Shown piece by piece: positions 1-5,899 of a DNA stretch of 16,397 nt; positions within the stretch are counted from its first letter, which is position 1, and every line of letters starts with the position of its first letter. The notes beneath the pieces were generated by a model. The model did no database searches. It saw only the letters and a list, made by a program, of their open reading frames with translations, and was not told where the DNA came from. The stretch lies in assembly GCA_021641225.1 (NCBI GenBank), contig JAJWXI010000025.1:1-16397 (forward strand). Direction: 5' to 3'. Position numbers and translations under genes: made by a program. This stretch comes from Collinsella aerofaciens. Lineage in GTDB: Bacteria; Actinomycetota; Coriobacteriia; Coriobacteriales; Coriobacteriaceae.

Positions 1-171
1 GGCGATGGCGACGCAGTAGATGGTCATGGCCAGCGGAGCCACGCCAAAGATGATGGCCGCGCCCAGCTTGGTGCGGCGGCCGACCTCGTTGAGCACGATC
101 AGGCCAATAAAGACCATGGCCCAGCCGGCCCAGTGGATAAGGGTATCGCTACCCCAAACATCGAACAGCAT
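1..171 (-). CDS. Integral membrane protein, N-terminal fragment (possibly DUF5692 family)
   Basis: Only the first 57 codons lie in the window; the rest runs off the left edge. The start is the ATG at 171-169, preceded by a good AAAGGAG ribosome site. The peptide begins MLFDVWGSD and contains two hydrophobic segments, about residues 12-29 (HWAGWAMVFIGLIVLNEVG) and 36-56 (LGAAIIFGVAPLAMTIYCV), separated by a basic GRRTK turn, as in a polytopic membrane protein. The pattern reminds me of the DUF5692 membrane family, but that is recollection and cannot be tested on a fragment. The gene follows the TetR-type regulator on the same strand after about 63 bases and is probably co-transcribed with it, so it may be a target of that regulator. 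Function unknown. Confidence 0.6.
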   Translation of the reverse strand, partial: MLFDVWGSDTLIHWAGWAMVFIGLIVLNEVGRRTKLGAAIIFGVAPLAMTIYCVAIA

Positions 172-234
172 GCTGCTCTCCTTTCACACGCCCGCGGCCC
201 CTCTTCTGATCGCGGGCAGTTTGGCCAAATGTCG

Positions 235-897
235 TCAGTCCTGGGGCTTGCGCTCCGGATACTTGGCGGTATAGCCCTCGATGTGGAGTGTCGAGGCGAT
301 GATTTCCTTGACCGTCTCGTCGGGCACATCGGGGTGCGTGCGGATATACATCAACAACCCCATGATGAGGGTGTAGAACGTCTCGTAGACATGGTCGATG
401 CGTAGCTCATGATGGGCGACAAAATCCACCACGGTGGTGTCGCAGATATACTGCGCCACACGCTGGACCACGTTGTGTAAAAAGCCGCCGTAGAGCGCGC
501 CACTGCTTGAGGTGAGCGTACTCGGCAGCTCGTGGCCGCTGGCGACCAGGCGCTTAAAGAGCGGGGCGACGGTGTCGAGTGCGCCTTCGATGTCGCCAAC
601 CGTGCGGCCGGCGTTCCACTGCTCGAGTTCGGAGATAAAACCGTCGATTGCCTCGTCCATGACGGCGGTGACAGCGGCGTCCATATCGGCGAAGTAGTGG
701 TAGAACAGAGAGCGCGTGCAGCCGGCTCGCTTGGTCACGGCCGAGACGGATAGATGCGACACGCCCAGCTCGGAGCTTACGGTGCGCACGGCATCGAGAA
801 TCTCGCGACGGCGTTCGTCGCCCGTCAGGCGCTTTGCCGCGCTATCGGACGCAAGAGTGGCGTCGGCCACAGGGATATCTGCGTACGTGTTGCCCAT
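235..897 (-). CDS. TetR/AcrR-family transcriptional regulator
   Basis: A 220-residue protein of typical TetR length. After a roughly 25-residue leader, the N-terminal DNA-binding domain reads RREILDAVRTVSSELGVSHLS, then VSAVTKRAGCTRSLFYHYFADMD. This has the helix-turn-helix and the characteristic FYHYF recognition-helix end of the family (about residues 28-75). The remaining 140 residues are a divergent helical ligand-binding and dimerisation domain, so the effector cannot be named. The start ATG at 897 has AAAGG upstream. The gene is divergent from the iron-sulfur flavoprotein gene at 1086. The shared gap carries two TTGAC-N5-GTCAA palindromes, the expected arrangement for a repressor controlling itself and the divergent gene. 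A membrane-protein gene follows on the same strand. Family assignment is firm; the regulon is inference. Confidence 0.9.
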   Translation of the reverse strand: MGNTYADIPVADATLASDSAAKRLTGDERRREILDAVRTVSSELGVSHLSVSAVTKRAGCTRSLFYHYFADMDAAVTAVMDEAIDGFISELEQWNAGRTVGDIEGALDTVAPLFKRLVASGHELPSTLTSSSGALYGGFLHNVVQRVAQYICDTTVVDFVAHHELRIDHVYETFYTLIMGLLMYIRTHPDVPDETVKEIIASTLHIEGYTAKYPERKPQD

Positions 898-945
898 GTT
901 CTGCCGCCTTTCATCCTCTTTTGCCTGACCGTTCGCCTAACAGTC

Positions 946-974
946 TTGAATATTGTTGACGGTTCGTCAATACT
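946..974 (+). promoter_or_regulatory. Candidate promoter for the flavoprotein gene, overlapping the operator
   Basis: TTGAAT (946-951) and AATACT (969-974) are separated by 17 bases, a plausible sigma-70-type -35/-10 pair reading towards the gene at 1086. The first TTGAC-N5-GTCAA palindrome (956-970) lies inside the spacer, so bound repressor would block polymerase. The match is moderate (the -10 is 4 of 6) and no start site is known. Another promoter in this AT-rich gap is possible. Confidence 0.25.
956..970. promoter_or_regulatory. Probable TetR-family operator, site 1
   Basis: This is a 15-bp inverted repeat, TTGAC-GGTTC-GTCAA, with arms extending to TTGACG/CGTCAA. It lies in the divergent gap between the TetR-type gene and the flavoprotein gene. 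Its centre is 23 bp from that of a second site with the same TTGAC-N5-GTCAA plan, about two helical turns, suiting two dimers on one DNA face. That the neighbouring TetR protein binds here is inferred from family behaviour. Confidence 0.6.
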
Positions 975-978
975 ATTT

Positions 979-993
979 TTGACACAATGTCAA
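979..993. promoter_or_regulatory. Probable TetR-family operator, site 2
   Basis: This is a second 15-bp inverted repeat, TTGAC-ACAAT-GTCAA, with arms extending to TTGACA/TGTCAA. It shares the half-site TTGAC and the five-base spacer with site 1, while the spacer bases differ. Conserved arms with divergent centres are what a dimeric repressor site looks like. Confidence 0.6.
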
Positions 994-1085
994 CTAATGG
1001 CGGGTGAACGGCATGGGGCATGCCCGGCCTGCAAAAAAGAGGGGTGCCGCGGTCTCGCCGGGCTGCGGCAAGAGAAGGGACAACC

Positions 1086-3863
1086 ATGATTCTCAACGGA
1101 CCGGGGATTAGCTACACCGAGCCCGACATCGGTTCGGAGTTCGTGCCGCCGCTGCCGGAGCATCCGCGCGAGGCCATTGTCAAGCTGTGCGAGCATTGCA
1201 CCAACCGTCTTCTGCATCGCGACGAGCTGCTGGGCTACGAGTACTGGTCGTTTGCCGAGGCCGCAACCGACGAGCAGGCCGAGGTACTCTGCAAGATGAA
1301 GATGCGCCGTCCCTACACGTTGCCCGAGATGGTCAAGCTCACCGGCATGCCCGAGGCCGATATCGAGAAGATGCTCGACGACATGAGCTACACGGGTCTG
1401 CTCGAGTACAACTGGGAAAATCCCGAGCGCGCCAAGCAGTGGGTGCTGCCCATGCTGGTGCCGGGTTCCGCCGAGTTCCTCAACATGCGCGTGAGTCAGC
1501 TCGAGGAGCACCCGGTCTATGCCAAGTTCTTTGAGCAGGCATCCAAAGGCCCGCTGTCCAAGGCTACGCCGATGGTGCCGCCCGGGGGCGCCGGTATCGG
1601 CATGCACGTCATTCCGGTCGAGAAGGCCATTGACGCCGCGAGCACGTCGGTGCCGATCGAGCATATCGAGCATTGGCTCGACAAATACGAGGGTAAGTAT
1701 GCCGCCAGCACCTGCAGCTGCCGCGCGAGCCGTCGTGTGATGGGCGAGGGCTGCGCCGACGACCCCGCTGACTGGTGCATTGCCGTGGGCGATATGGCCG
1801 ACTATGTGGTCGAGACCGACCGCGGCCACTATGTGACGCGCGAGGAGGTCTACGACATCTTGCGCCAGGCCGAGGACAACGGCTTTGTGCACCAGATCAC
1901 CAACATCGACGGCGAGAACAAGATCTTCGCCATCTGTAACTGCAACGTCAACGTGTGCTACGCCCTGCGCACCTCGCAGCTGTTCAACACGCCCAACCTG
2001 TCGCGCTCGGCCTATGTCGCCAAGGTCGAGAAGGACAAGTGCGTGGCCTGCGGCCGCTGCGTTGAGGTGTGTCCGGTCGGCGCCGCCAAGCTGGGCCAGA
2101 AGCTCTGCAGCAAAAAGGCGGGCGGACAGGTGCCCGAGTATCCGCGCCAGGAGCTGCCCGATGCCACCAAGTGGGACCACACCAAGTGGTCGCCTAACTA
2201 CCGCAACGACAACCGCATCGAGACGCACGAGTCCGGCACCGCGCCCTGCAAGACGGCTTGCCCCGCGCATGTCGCCGTTCAGGGCTATCTGAAGCTCGCG
2301 GCGCAGGGCCGCTATGACGAGGCACTGGCGCTCATTAAGCGCGAGAACCCGCTGCCCGCTATCTGCGGCCGTGTGTGCAACCGCCGCTGCGAGGATGCCT
2401 GTACCCGTGGTCGCGTGGACGAGGCCGTGGCCATCGACGAGGTCAAGAAGTTTATCGCCCAGCGCGATCTGGACGCTGCGACCCGCTACGTCCCGCCCGT
2501 GGTGACACCGACGCGCGCTGGCGGCTTCGACCAGAAGATTGCCATCATCGGTGCCGGCCCGGCCGGTCTGTCCTGCGCTTTTTATCTTGCCGAGAAGGGC
2601 TACAAGCCCGTCGTGTTCGAGAAAAACGAGCGCCCGGGTGGCATGCTCACCTACGGCATTCCCAGCTTTAAGCTGCAGAAGGATGTTATCGAGGCCGAGG
2701 TCGAGATCATTCGCCTGATGGGTGCTGAGTTCCGCTATGGCGTGGAAGTCGGCCGTGACGTGACGCTCGATGAGCTGCGCACGCAGGGTTTTAAGGCCTT
2801 CTACGTTGCCATCGGCTGCCAGGGCGGCCGCCTTGCCGGTATTCCGGGCGAGGATGCCGAGGATGTGACCGTGGCCGTCGACTTCTTGCGCGAGGTCAAC
2901 AGCGGCAAGATTGACGCGCTGCCCGGCCGCACCATCGTGGTGGGCGGCGGCAACGTTGCTATCGATGTCGCGCGCAACGCCTGCCGTCTGGGCTCTGAGC
3001 ATGTTGAGATGTTCTGCCTGGAGAGCGAGGCCCAGATGCCCGCCAGCGAGGAGGAGCGTCGCGAGGCCATCGAGGACGGCGCGCACATCAGCTGCGGTTG
3101 GGGCCCCAAGGAGGTTCACCTGGACGAGGCCGGTCATGTGCGCGGCATCACCTTCAAGCGCTGCACGCGTGTCTTTGACGACGAGGGCCGTTTTGCGCCC
3201 GAGTACGACGAGAACGACCTGCGCCGCGTCGATGCCGACCGCGTGGTCATGTCCATCGGCCAGTCCATTGTGTGGGGCGACCTGCTGGCTGGCTCCAAGG
3301 TGGAGCTTGGCCGCGGTCAGGGTGCCCTTGCCGATCCTCAGACCTACCAGACCGCCGAGCCAGACATCTTTGTGGGCGGCGACGTCTACACCGGTCCGAG
3401 TTTTGCCATCGATGCCATCGCCGCCGGCCACGAGGCCGCCGTGTCCATCCATCGCTTTGTGCAGCCGGGGTCCACGCTCACCATCGGCCGCAACCAGCGC
3501 CGCTACACCGCGCTCGACCGCGACGATGTCGTGATTGAGAGCTACGACAACGCGAGCCGCGAGGTTGCCCACGTGGACCGCGAGCGCGAGAAGGCTGCGC
3601 CGTTTAGCGAGTATGTCGAGACCTTTACCGAAGAGCAGGTGCGCACCGAGACCGCCCGCTGCCTGGGCTGCGGCGCCTCGATCGTCGACCCCAACAAGTG
3701 CATCGGCTGCGGCCTGTGCACCACCAAGTGTGCGTTTGACGCCATCCACCTCGATCGTGACCGCCCCGAGTGCTCCACCATGGTCAAATACGAGCAAAAG
3801 CTCCCCAGCCTGGGCAAGTACGCGCTCAAACGCGCGATCAAGATCAAATTCGGGAAGAAGTAA
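1086..3863 (+). CDS. Multidomain FAD/NAD(P)-dependent iron-sulfur oxidoreductase (GltD/NfnB-like core)
   Basis: A 925-residue soluble flavoprotein; the start ATG at 1086 has AGAAGGG upstream. Domains in order: an N-terminal region (about 1-310) of unassigned fold with paired cysteines in TCSCR (C210, C212) and CNCNVNVC (C284, C286, C291); a ferredoxin motif CVACGRCVEVCP from C319; a GltD/dihydropyrimidine-dehydrogenase-type cluster domain with C388, C392, C427, C431, C435 and C439; an FAD Rossmann motif GAGPAG at 489-494 followed by ERPGGMLTYGIPSFKL; an NAD(P)H-binding motif GGGNVA at 620-625; and a C-terminal module with C859, C862 and the ferredoxin motif CIGCGLCTTKC from C872. Family knowledge says such proteins pass electrons between NAD(P)H, FAD and ferredoxin-type clusters. 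No glutamate synthase large subunit or NfnA partner lies nearby, so neither name is used. Its physiological acceptor is unknown. It is divergent from, and probably controlled by, the TetR-type repressor; hypA follows downstream. Confidence 0.88.
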   Translation: MILNGPGISYTEPDIGSEFVPPLPEHPREAIVKLCEHCTNRLLHRDELLGYEYWSFAEAATDEQAEVLCKMKMRRPYTLPEMVKLTGMPEADIEKMLDDMSYTGLLEYNWENPERAKQWVLPMLVPGSAEFLNMRVSQLEEHPVYAKFFEQASKGPLSKATPMVPPGGAGIGMHVIPVEKAIDAASTSVPIEHIEHWLDKYEGKYAASTCSCRASRRVMGEGCADDPADWCIAVGDMADYVVETDRGHYVTREEVYDILRQAEDNGFVHQITNIDGENKIFAICNCNVNVCYALRTSQLFNTPNLSRSAYVAKVEKDKCVACGRCVEVCPVGAAKLGQKLCSKKAGGQVPEYPRQELPDATKWDHTKWSPNYRNDNRIETHESGTAPCKTACPAHVAVQGYLKLAAQGRYDEALALIKRENPLPAICGRVCNRRCEDACTRGRVDEAVAIDEVKKFIAQRDLDAATRYVPPVVTPTRAGGFDQKIAIIGAGPAGLSCAFYLAEKGYKPVVFEKNERPGGMLTYGIPSFKLQKDVIEAEVEIIRLMGAEFRYGVEVGRDVTLDELRTQGFKAFYVAIGCQGGRLAGIPGEDAEDVTVAVDFLREVNSGKIDALPGRTIVVGGGNVAIDVARNACRLGSEHVEMFCLESEAQMPASEEERREAIEDGAHISCGWGPKEVHLDEAGHVRGITFKRCTRVFDDEGRFAPEYDENDLRRVDADRVVMSIGQSIVWGDLLAGSKVELGRGQGALADPQTYQTAEPDIFVGGDVYTGPSFAIDAIAAGHEAAVSIHRFVQPGSTLTIGRNQRRYTALDRDDVVIESYDNASREVAHVDREREKAAPFSEYVETFTEEQVRTETARCLGCGASIVDPNKCIGCGLCTTKCAFDAIHLDRDRPECSTMVKYEQKLPSLGKYALKRAIKIKFGKK

Positions 3864-3911
3864 AAGAGCGTAACGAGTAAGCGAACGGCGCAGAAGGCGG
3901 TTGGACAGCGA

Positions 3912-4009
3912 GCGGGCCCCAGACGTGGCGAGGTGCCTTGAAAGAGGAGGGCATAGGGCTTTTGCCCATGCCCGACGATTGAAAGGCAGATCGCCCGTCT
4001 GGGGCCCGC
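3912..4009. repeat. Large multi-stem inverted-repeat element between the flavoprotein gene and hypA
   Basis: About 100 bases fold almost completely on themselves. The outer stem pairs GCGGGCCCCAGACG (3912-3925) with CGTCTGGGGCCCGC (3996-4009), 14 perfect pairs. Inside it lie GGCGA/TCGCC (3927-3931/3991-3995) and TGCCTT/AAGGCA (3934-3939/3983-3988). A terminal hairpin pairs GGGCAT plus GGGC (3949-3954, 3956-3959) with GCCCATGCCC (3964-3973) across a TTTT loop with one bulged A. No T-tract follows, so it is not a canonical intrinsic terminator. It could be a structured RNA in the transcript, a processing or stability element, or a REP/MITE-like DNA repeat. I do not recognise it as a described family. 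Confidence 0.75.
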
Positions 4010-4024
4010 GCAGCGTCAAGCCGG

Positions 4025-4046
4025 CCGCCGTTCGTTAGAACGGCGG
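4025..4046 (+). promoter_or_regulatory. Hairpin abutting the hypA ribosome-binding site, with a competing upstream partner
   Basis: CCGCCGTTC (4025-4033) and GAACGGCGG (4038-4046) form a perfect 9-bp stem with a GTTA loop. Its last two bases are the first two of the GGAAGG ribosome site (4045-4050) of hypA. CGAACGGCG at 3882-3890 is perfectly complementary to 4026-4034, so the same strand can pair either locally or with the upstream copy, enclosing the large folded element. The pairing is visible in the sequence; a role in controlling hypA translation is inference. Confidence 0.5.
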
Positions 4047-4057
4047 AAGGATATAAA

Positions 4058-4486
4058 GTGCATGAATTAGGGATTGTGTATCACATCATTCGCGATGTTG
4101 AGAATGTGGCGCGCGCTAATGGCGTGGGTCATGTCTCGAGCGTGACGTTGCTGCTGGGCGAAGTCTCGGGCGTCGTTCCCGATCTGCTGCTCGATGCTTG
4201 GCGTTGGGCGGCAGATAAAAAGCCCATCACGGAGGGCGCGGAGCTTATCGTGGAGCCTGTCGAGGCCGTGACGCACTGCGAGGCATGCGGCCGCGACTAC
4301 GGTACAGTCGAGCACGGCAAGACCTGTCCCCATTGCGGCAGCGGTGAGACCTATCTGCTGCAGGGCCAGGAGGTCATGATCAAGCAGATCGAGACCCCCG
4401 ACGAGGACCCGGCAGACGCTGCCCCCGACGGCCTCTCCGACACCCCCGATGCCGTCGACGCCGCCAAGCCTCTCCACATCGTCTAG
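4058..4486 (+). CDS. hypA: Hydrogenase maturation nickel metallochaperone HypA
   Basis: A 142-residue protein beginning MHELGIVYHIIRDVENVA. In the HypA/HybF family the N-terminal Met-His-Glu supplies the nickel site through His2. This fixes the start at the GTG at 4058, with GGAAGG seven bases upstream. The zinc domain carries CEAC (C74, C77) and CPHC (C90, C93). Family role: delivering nickel, with HypB, to [NiFe] hydrogenase large subunits. The body ends near residue 117, and an acidic Asp/Pro/Ala-rich tail of about 25 residues follows, longer than in most HypA proteins. No hydrogenase or other hyp gene is in the window, so the target enzyme is elsewhere. The 194-base gap upstream is filled by strongly folding sequence that may affect its expression. 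Confidence 0.93.
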   Translation: MHELGIVYHIIRDVENVARANGVGHVSSVTLLLGEVSGVVPDLLLDAWRWAADKKPITEGAELIVEPVEAVTHCEACGRDYGTVEHGKTCPHCGSGETYLLQGQEVMIKQIETPDEDPADAAPDGLSDTPDAVDAAKPLHIV

Positions 4487-4489
4487 CCC

Positions 4490-4573
4490 CTAGTCGTTGG
4501 GGACGTTCTTGTTTGACTAGTCATGCAAGAACGTCCCCAACGACTAGCCGTTTAAGAACGTCCCCAATGACTA
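4490..4573. repeat. Perfect 22-bp inverted repeat plus an extra half-copy (dispersed repeat family, copy 1)
   Basis: The left arm at 4490-4511 and the right arm at 4526-4547 are perfect reverse complements over 22 bases. The right arm contains AAGAACGTCCCCAACGACTA. The 14-base loop contains the palindrome GACTAGTC (4515-4522). A further direct copy of the right arm, with one change (AATGACTA for AACGACTA), follows at 4552-4573. A related element with the same core and right arm lies at 8181-8227. The element begins a few bases after the hypA stop. No T-run follows, so it is not a standard intrinsic terminator, though it could end or stabilise transcripts. REP-like dispersed element is the best description. 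Confidence 0.85.
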
Positions 4574-4878
4574 CTTGCGCTAGAACATAAGCCACGAAAA
4601 AAGTCAAGTCATATCTGTTTAAACAAAATAGCGGCAGTACAAGCGCATTCGCACTTGCTTAAAATCGGTATCAATGAACAGCATGCTTGTATCTGTAAAA
4701 TACATGACTTGATGAGCGACGCTTTAGTGGGAAATGAGTCGAAAAATAGCAATGTAATCAACTTGTAACAAACCATGACGTTTAAACAAATAATCCAACC
4801 ATTTGCAGTTTTAGCTATAATTCCACAAAGCAAACAGGTATACTCCTTTCATGTCGTGTAGGAAATACGTAGACAAAA
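4574..4878. other. AT-rich intergenic island upstream of the mannose PTS operon
   Basis: About 300 bases with base composition markedly richer in A and T than every gene around it and no convincing coding frame. It contains two copies of GTTTAAACAAA (4617-4627 and 4780-4790), each with a GTTTAAAC palindrome; the first is part of the 10-bp palindrome TGTTTAAACA. It also holds nested inverted repeats: TCAAGTCAT/ATGACTTGA (4604-4612/4704-4712) enclosing TACAAGC/GCTTGTA (4638-4644/4685-4691). I searched by eye for a sigma-54 -24/-12 element, common before mannose-family PTS genes in other bacteria, and did not find one. Most likely a regulatory region; a small RNA between the nested repeats is conceivable. 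Confidence 0.55.
4816..4821 (+). promoter_or_regulatory. Candidate -10 element of the PTS operon
   Basis: A perfect TATAAT lies 71 bases before the EIIAB start. No recognisable -35 hexamer lies 16-18 bases upstream, so if it is used it would probably need an activator. That would fit the palindromes in the island before it. A second -10-like TATACT is at 4839-4844, also without a -35. Confidence 0.35.
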
Positions 4879-4884
4879 AGGAGG
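4843..4884 (+). promoter_or_regulatory. manX: Ribosome-binding site of EIIAB with complementary upstream sequence
   Basis: AGGAGG (4879-4884) stands seven bases before the ATG at 4892 and only four before an in-frame GTG at 4889, favouring the ATG. CTCCTTT (4843-4849) is complementary to AAAGGAG (4877-4883), so a 7-bp stem with a 27-base loop could mask the site. Short complements of a ribosome site also arise by chance. Confidence 0.4.
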
Positions 4885-4891
4885 TTATGTG

Positions 4892-5881
4892 ATGGTAAGT
4901 ATTGTTCTTGCTAGCCACGGGGACTTGGCAGCTGGAATCAAGCAGACGGGCTCGATGGTCTTTGGCGATCAGCCGTCTGTAGCCGTGGTCTCGCTCGAGC
5001 CGAGCATGGGCCCCGACGACTTCCGTGCCAAGGTCGAGGAAGCAATCGCTTCCTTCGAGGACCAGGAGCAGGTGCTCTTCCTCGTTGATCTGTGGGGCGG
5101 CACGCCGTTCAACCAGATCAGCGGGCTCATCGAGGGCCACGATTCCTGGGCTATCGTCACCGGTGTCAACCTGCCTATGCTCATCGAGGCATATTCGCAG
5201 CGCTTTGACGCAAAGAACACTGCACATGCGATCGCAAAACATCTCGTGACTGAGGCTAAGGCTGGCGTGCGCGTCAAGCCCGAGTCTCTGGAGCCCGAGG
5301 AGAAGAAGCCGGCTGCGGCCGCCGCTGCTCCTGCAGGCGCCATCCCTCCGGGAACGGTCATCGGCGACGGGCACATCAAGATTGCCCACGTCCGTATCGA
5401 CACCCGTCTGCTTCATGGCCAGGTGGCCACCACGTGGACCAAGCAGATCAACCCCAACCGCATCATCGTGGTTTCCGACGGCGTTGCTCACGACGAGCTC
5501 CGCAAGACCATGATCGAGCAGGCTGCTCCTCCGGGAGTCCATGCCAACGTCGTGCCCATCAAGAAGATGGCCGAGGTCGTCAAGGACACGCGCTTTGGTG
5601 ACACCAAGGCCATGCTGCTCTTCGAGAACCCGCAGGATCTGCTCAGGGCCATCGAGGCCGGCGTCGACATCAAGGAAGTCAACATCGGTTCCATGGCTCA
5701 CTCCAAGGGCAAGGTCGTCGTCACCAACGCCGTCGCTATGGGCGATGACGACGTTAAGACCCTCGAGGCCCTCAAGGCCAAGGGCGTCAAGTTCGAGGTC
5801 CGCAAGGTTCCTTCGGATGCCTCCGAGGATCTCGACGCCATGTTGAAGAAAGCTAAGGCCGAACTGGCCGCTCAAGCATAG
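4892..5881 (+). CDS. manX: PTS mannose/fructose/sorbose-family fused EIIA-EIIB protein
   Basis: A 329-residue cytoplasmic phosphotransfer protein, the usual size of fused EIIAB(Man). The EIIA domain (about 1-125) starts MVSIVLASHGDLAAG, where His9 is the family's phosphorylated histidine accepting phosphate from HPr. An Ala/Pro/Glu-rich linker (about 128-155) joins it to the EIIB domain. That domain opens IAHVRIDTRLLHGQVATTW, with His175 as the phosphorylated residue that passes phosphate to the sugar. The layout EIIAB, EIIC, EIID, DUF956 is that of the manLMNO operon of streptococci and lactococci. By analogy the sugar may be mannose, glucose or a related hexose or amino sugar; the sequence alone does not settle it. 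The GTG at 4889 would add one residue. The next gene starts 18 bases after the stop. Confidence 0.92.
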   Translation: MVSIVLASHGDLAAGIKQTGSMVFGDQPSVAVVSLEPSMGPDDFRAKVEEAIASFEDQEQVLFLVDLWGGTPFNQISGLIEGHDSWAIVTGVNLPMLIEAYSQRFDAKNTAHAIAKHLVTEAKAGVRVKPESLEPEEKKPAAAAAAPAGAIPPGTVIGDGHIKIAHVRIDTRLLHGQVATTWTKQINPNRIIVVSDGVAHDELRKTMIEQAAPPGVHANVVPIKKMAEVVKDTRFGDTKAMLLFENPQDLLRAIEAGVDIKEVNIGSMAHSKGKVVVTNAVAMGDDDVKTLEALKAKGVKFEVRKVPSDASEDLDAMLKKAKAELAAQA

Positions 5882-5899
5882 TAAAGGAGGGTCCGATAC

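Noticed and set aside
190..217. 7-bp inverted repeat GCCCGCG/CGCGGGC between the TetR gene and the membrane-protein gene
   Set aside because: It is a short GC-rich stem with a 14-base loop and no T-tract, close to what chance gives in this base composition.
990..4019. A minus-strand open frame of about 1000 codons opposite the flavoprotein gene
   Set aside because: It is the antisense shadow of a high-GC gene. The product is His/Ala/Leu-rich low-complexity sequence with no domain, whereas the plus strand encodes clear Fe-S and FAD motifs.
4490..4547. Perfect inverted repeat as an intrinsic terminator for hypA
   Set aside because: No T-tract follows either arm, and a related element recurs elsewhere, so a dispersed repeat fits better. 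A termination role is not excluded.
4780..4830. Sigma-54 promoter for the mannose PTS operon
   Set aside because: A TTTGCA resembling a -12 box is present, but there is no GG at the required distance upstream.
4609..4833. A 74-codon minus-strand frame in the AT-rich island (Cys/Ile-rich peptide)
   Set aside because: It has a non-ATG start, no ribosome site, and long frames arise in random AT-rich sequence less often but with this hydrophobic composition. The nested repeats argue for a regulatory region instead.
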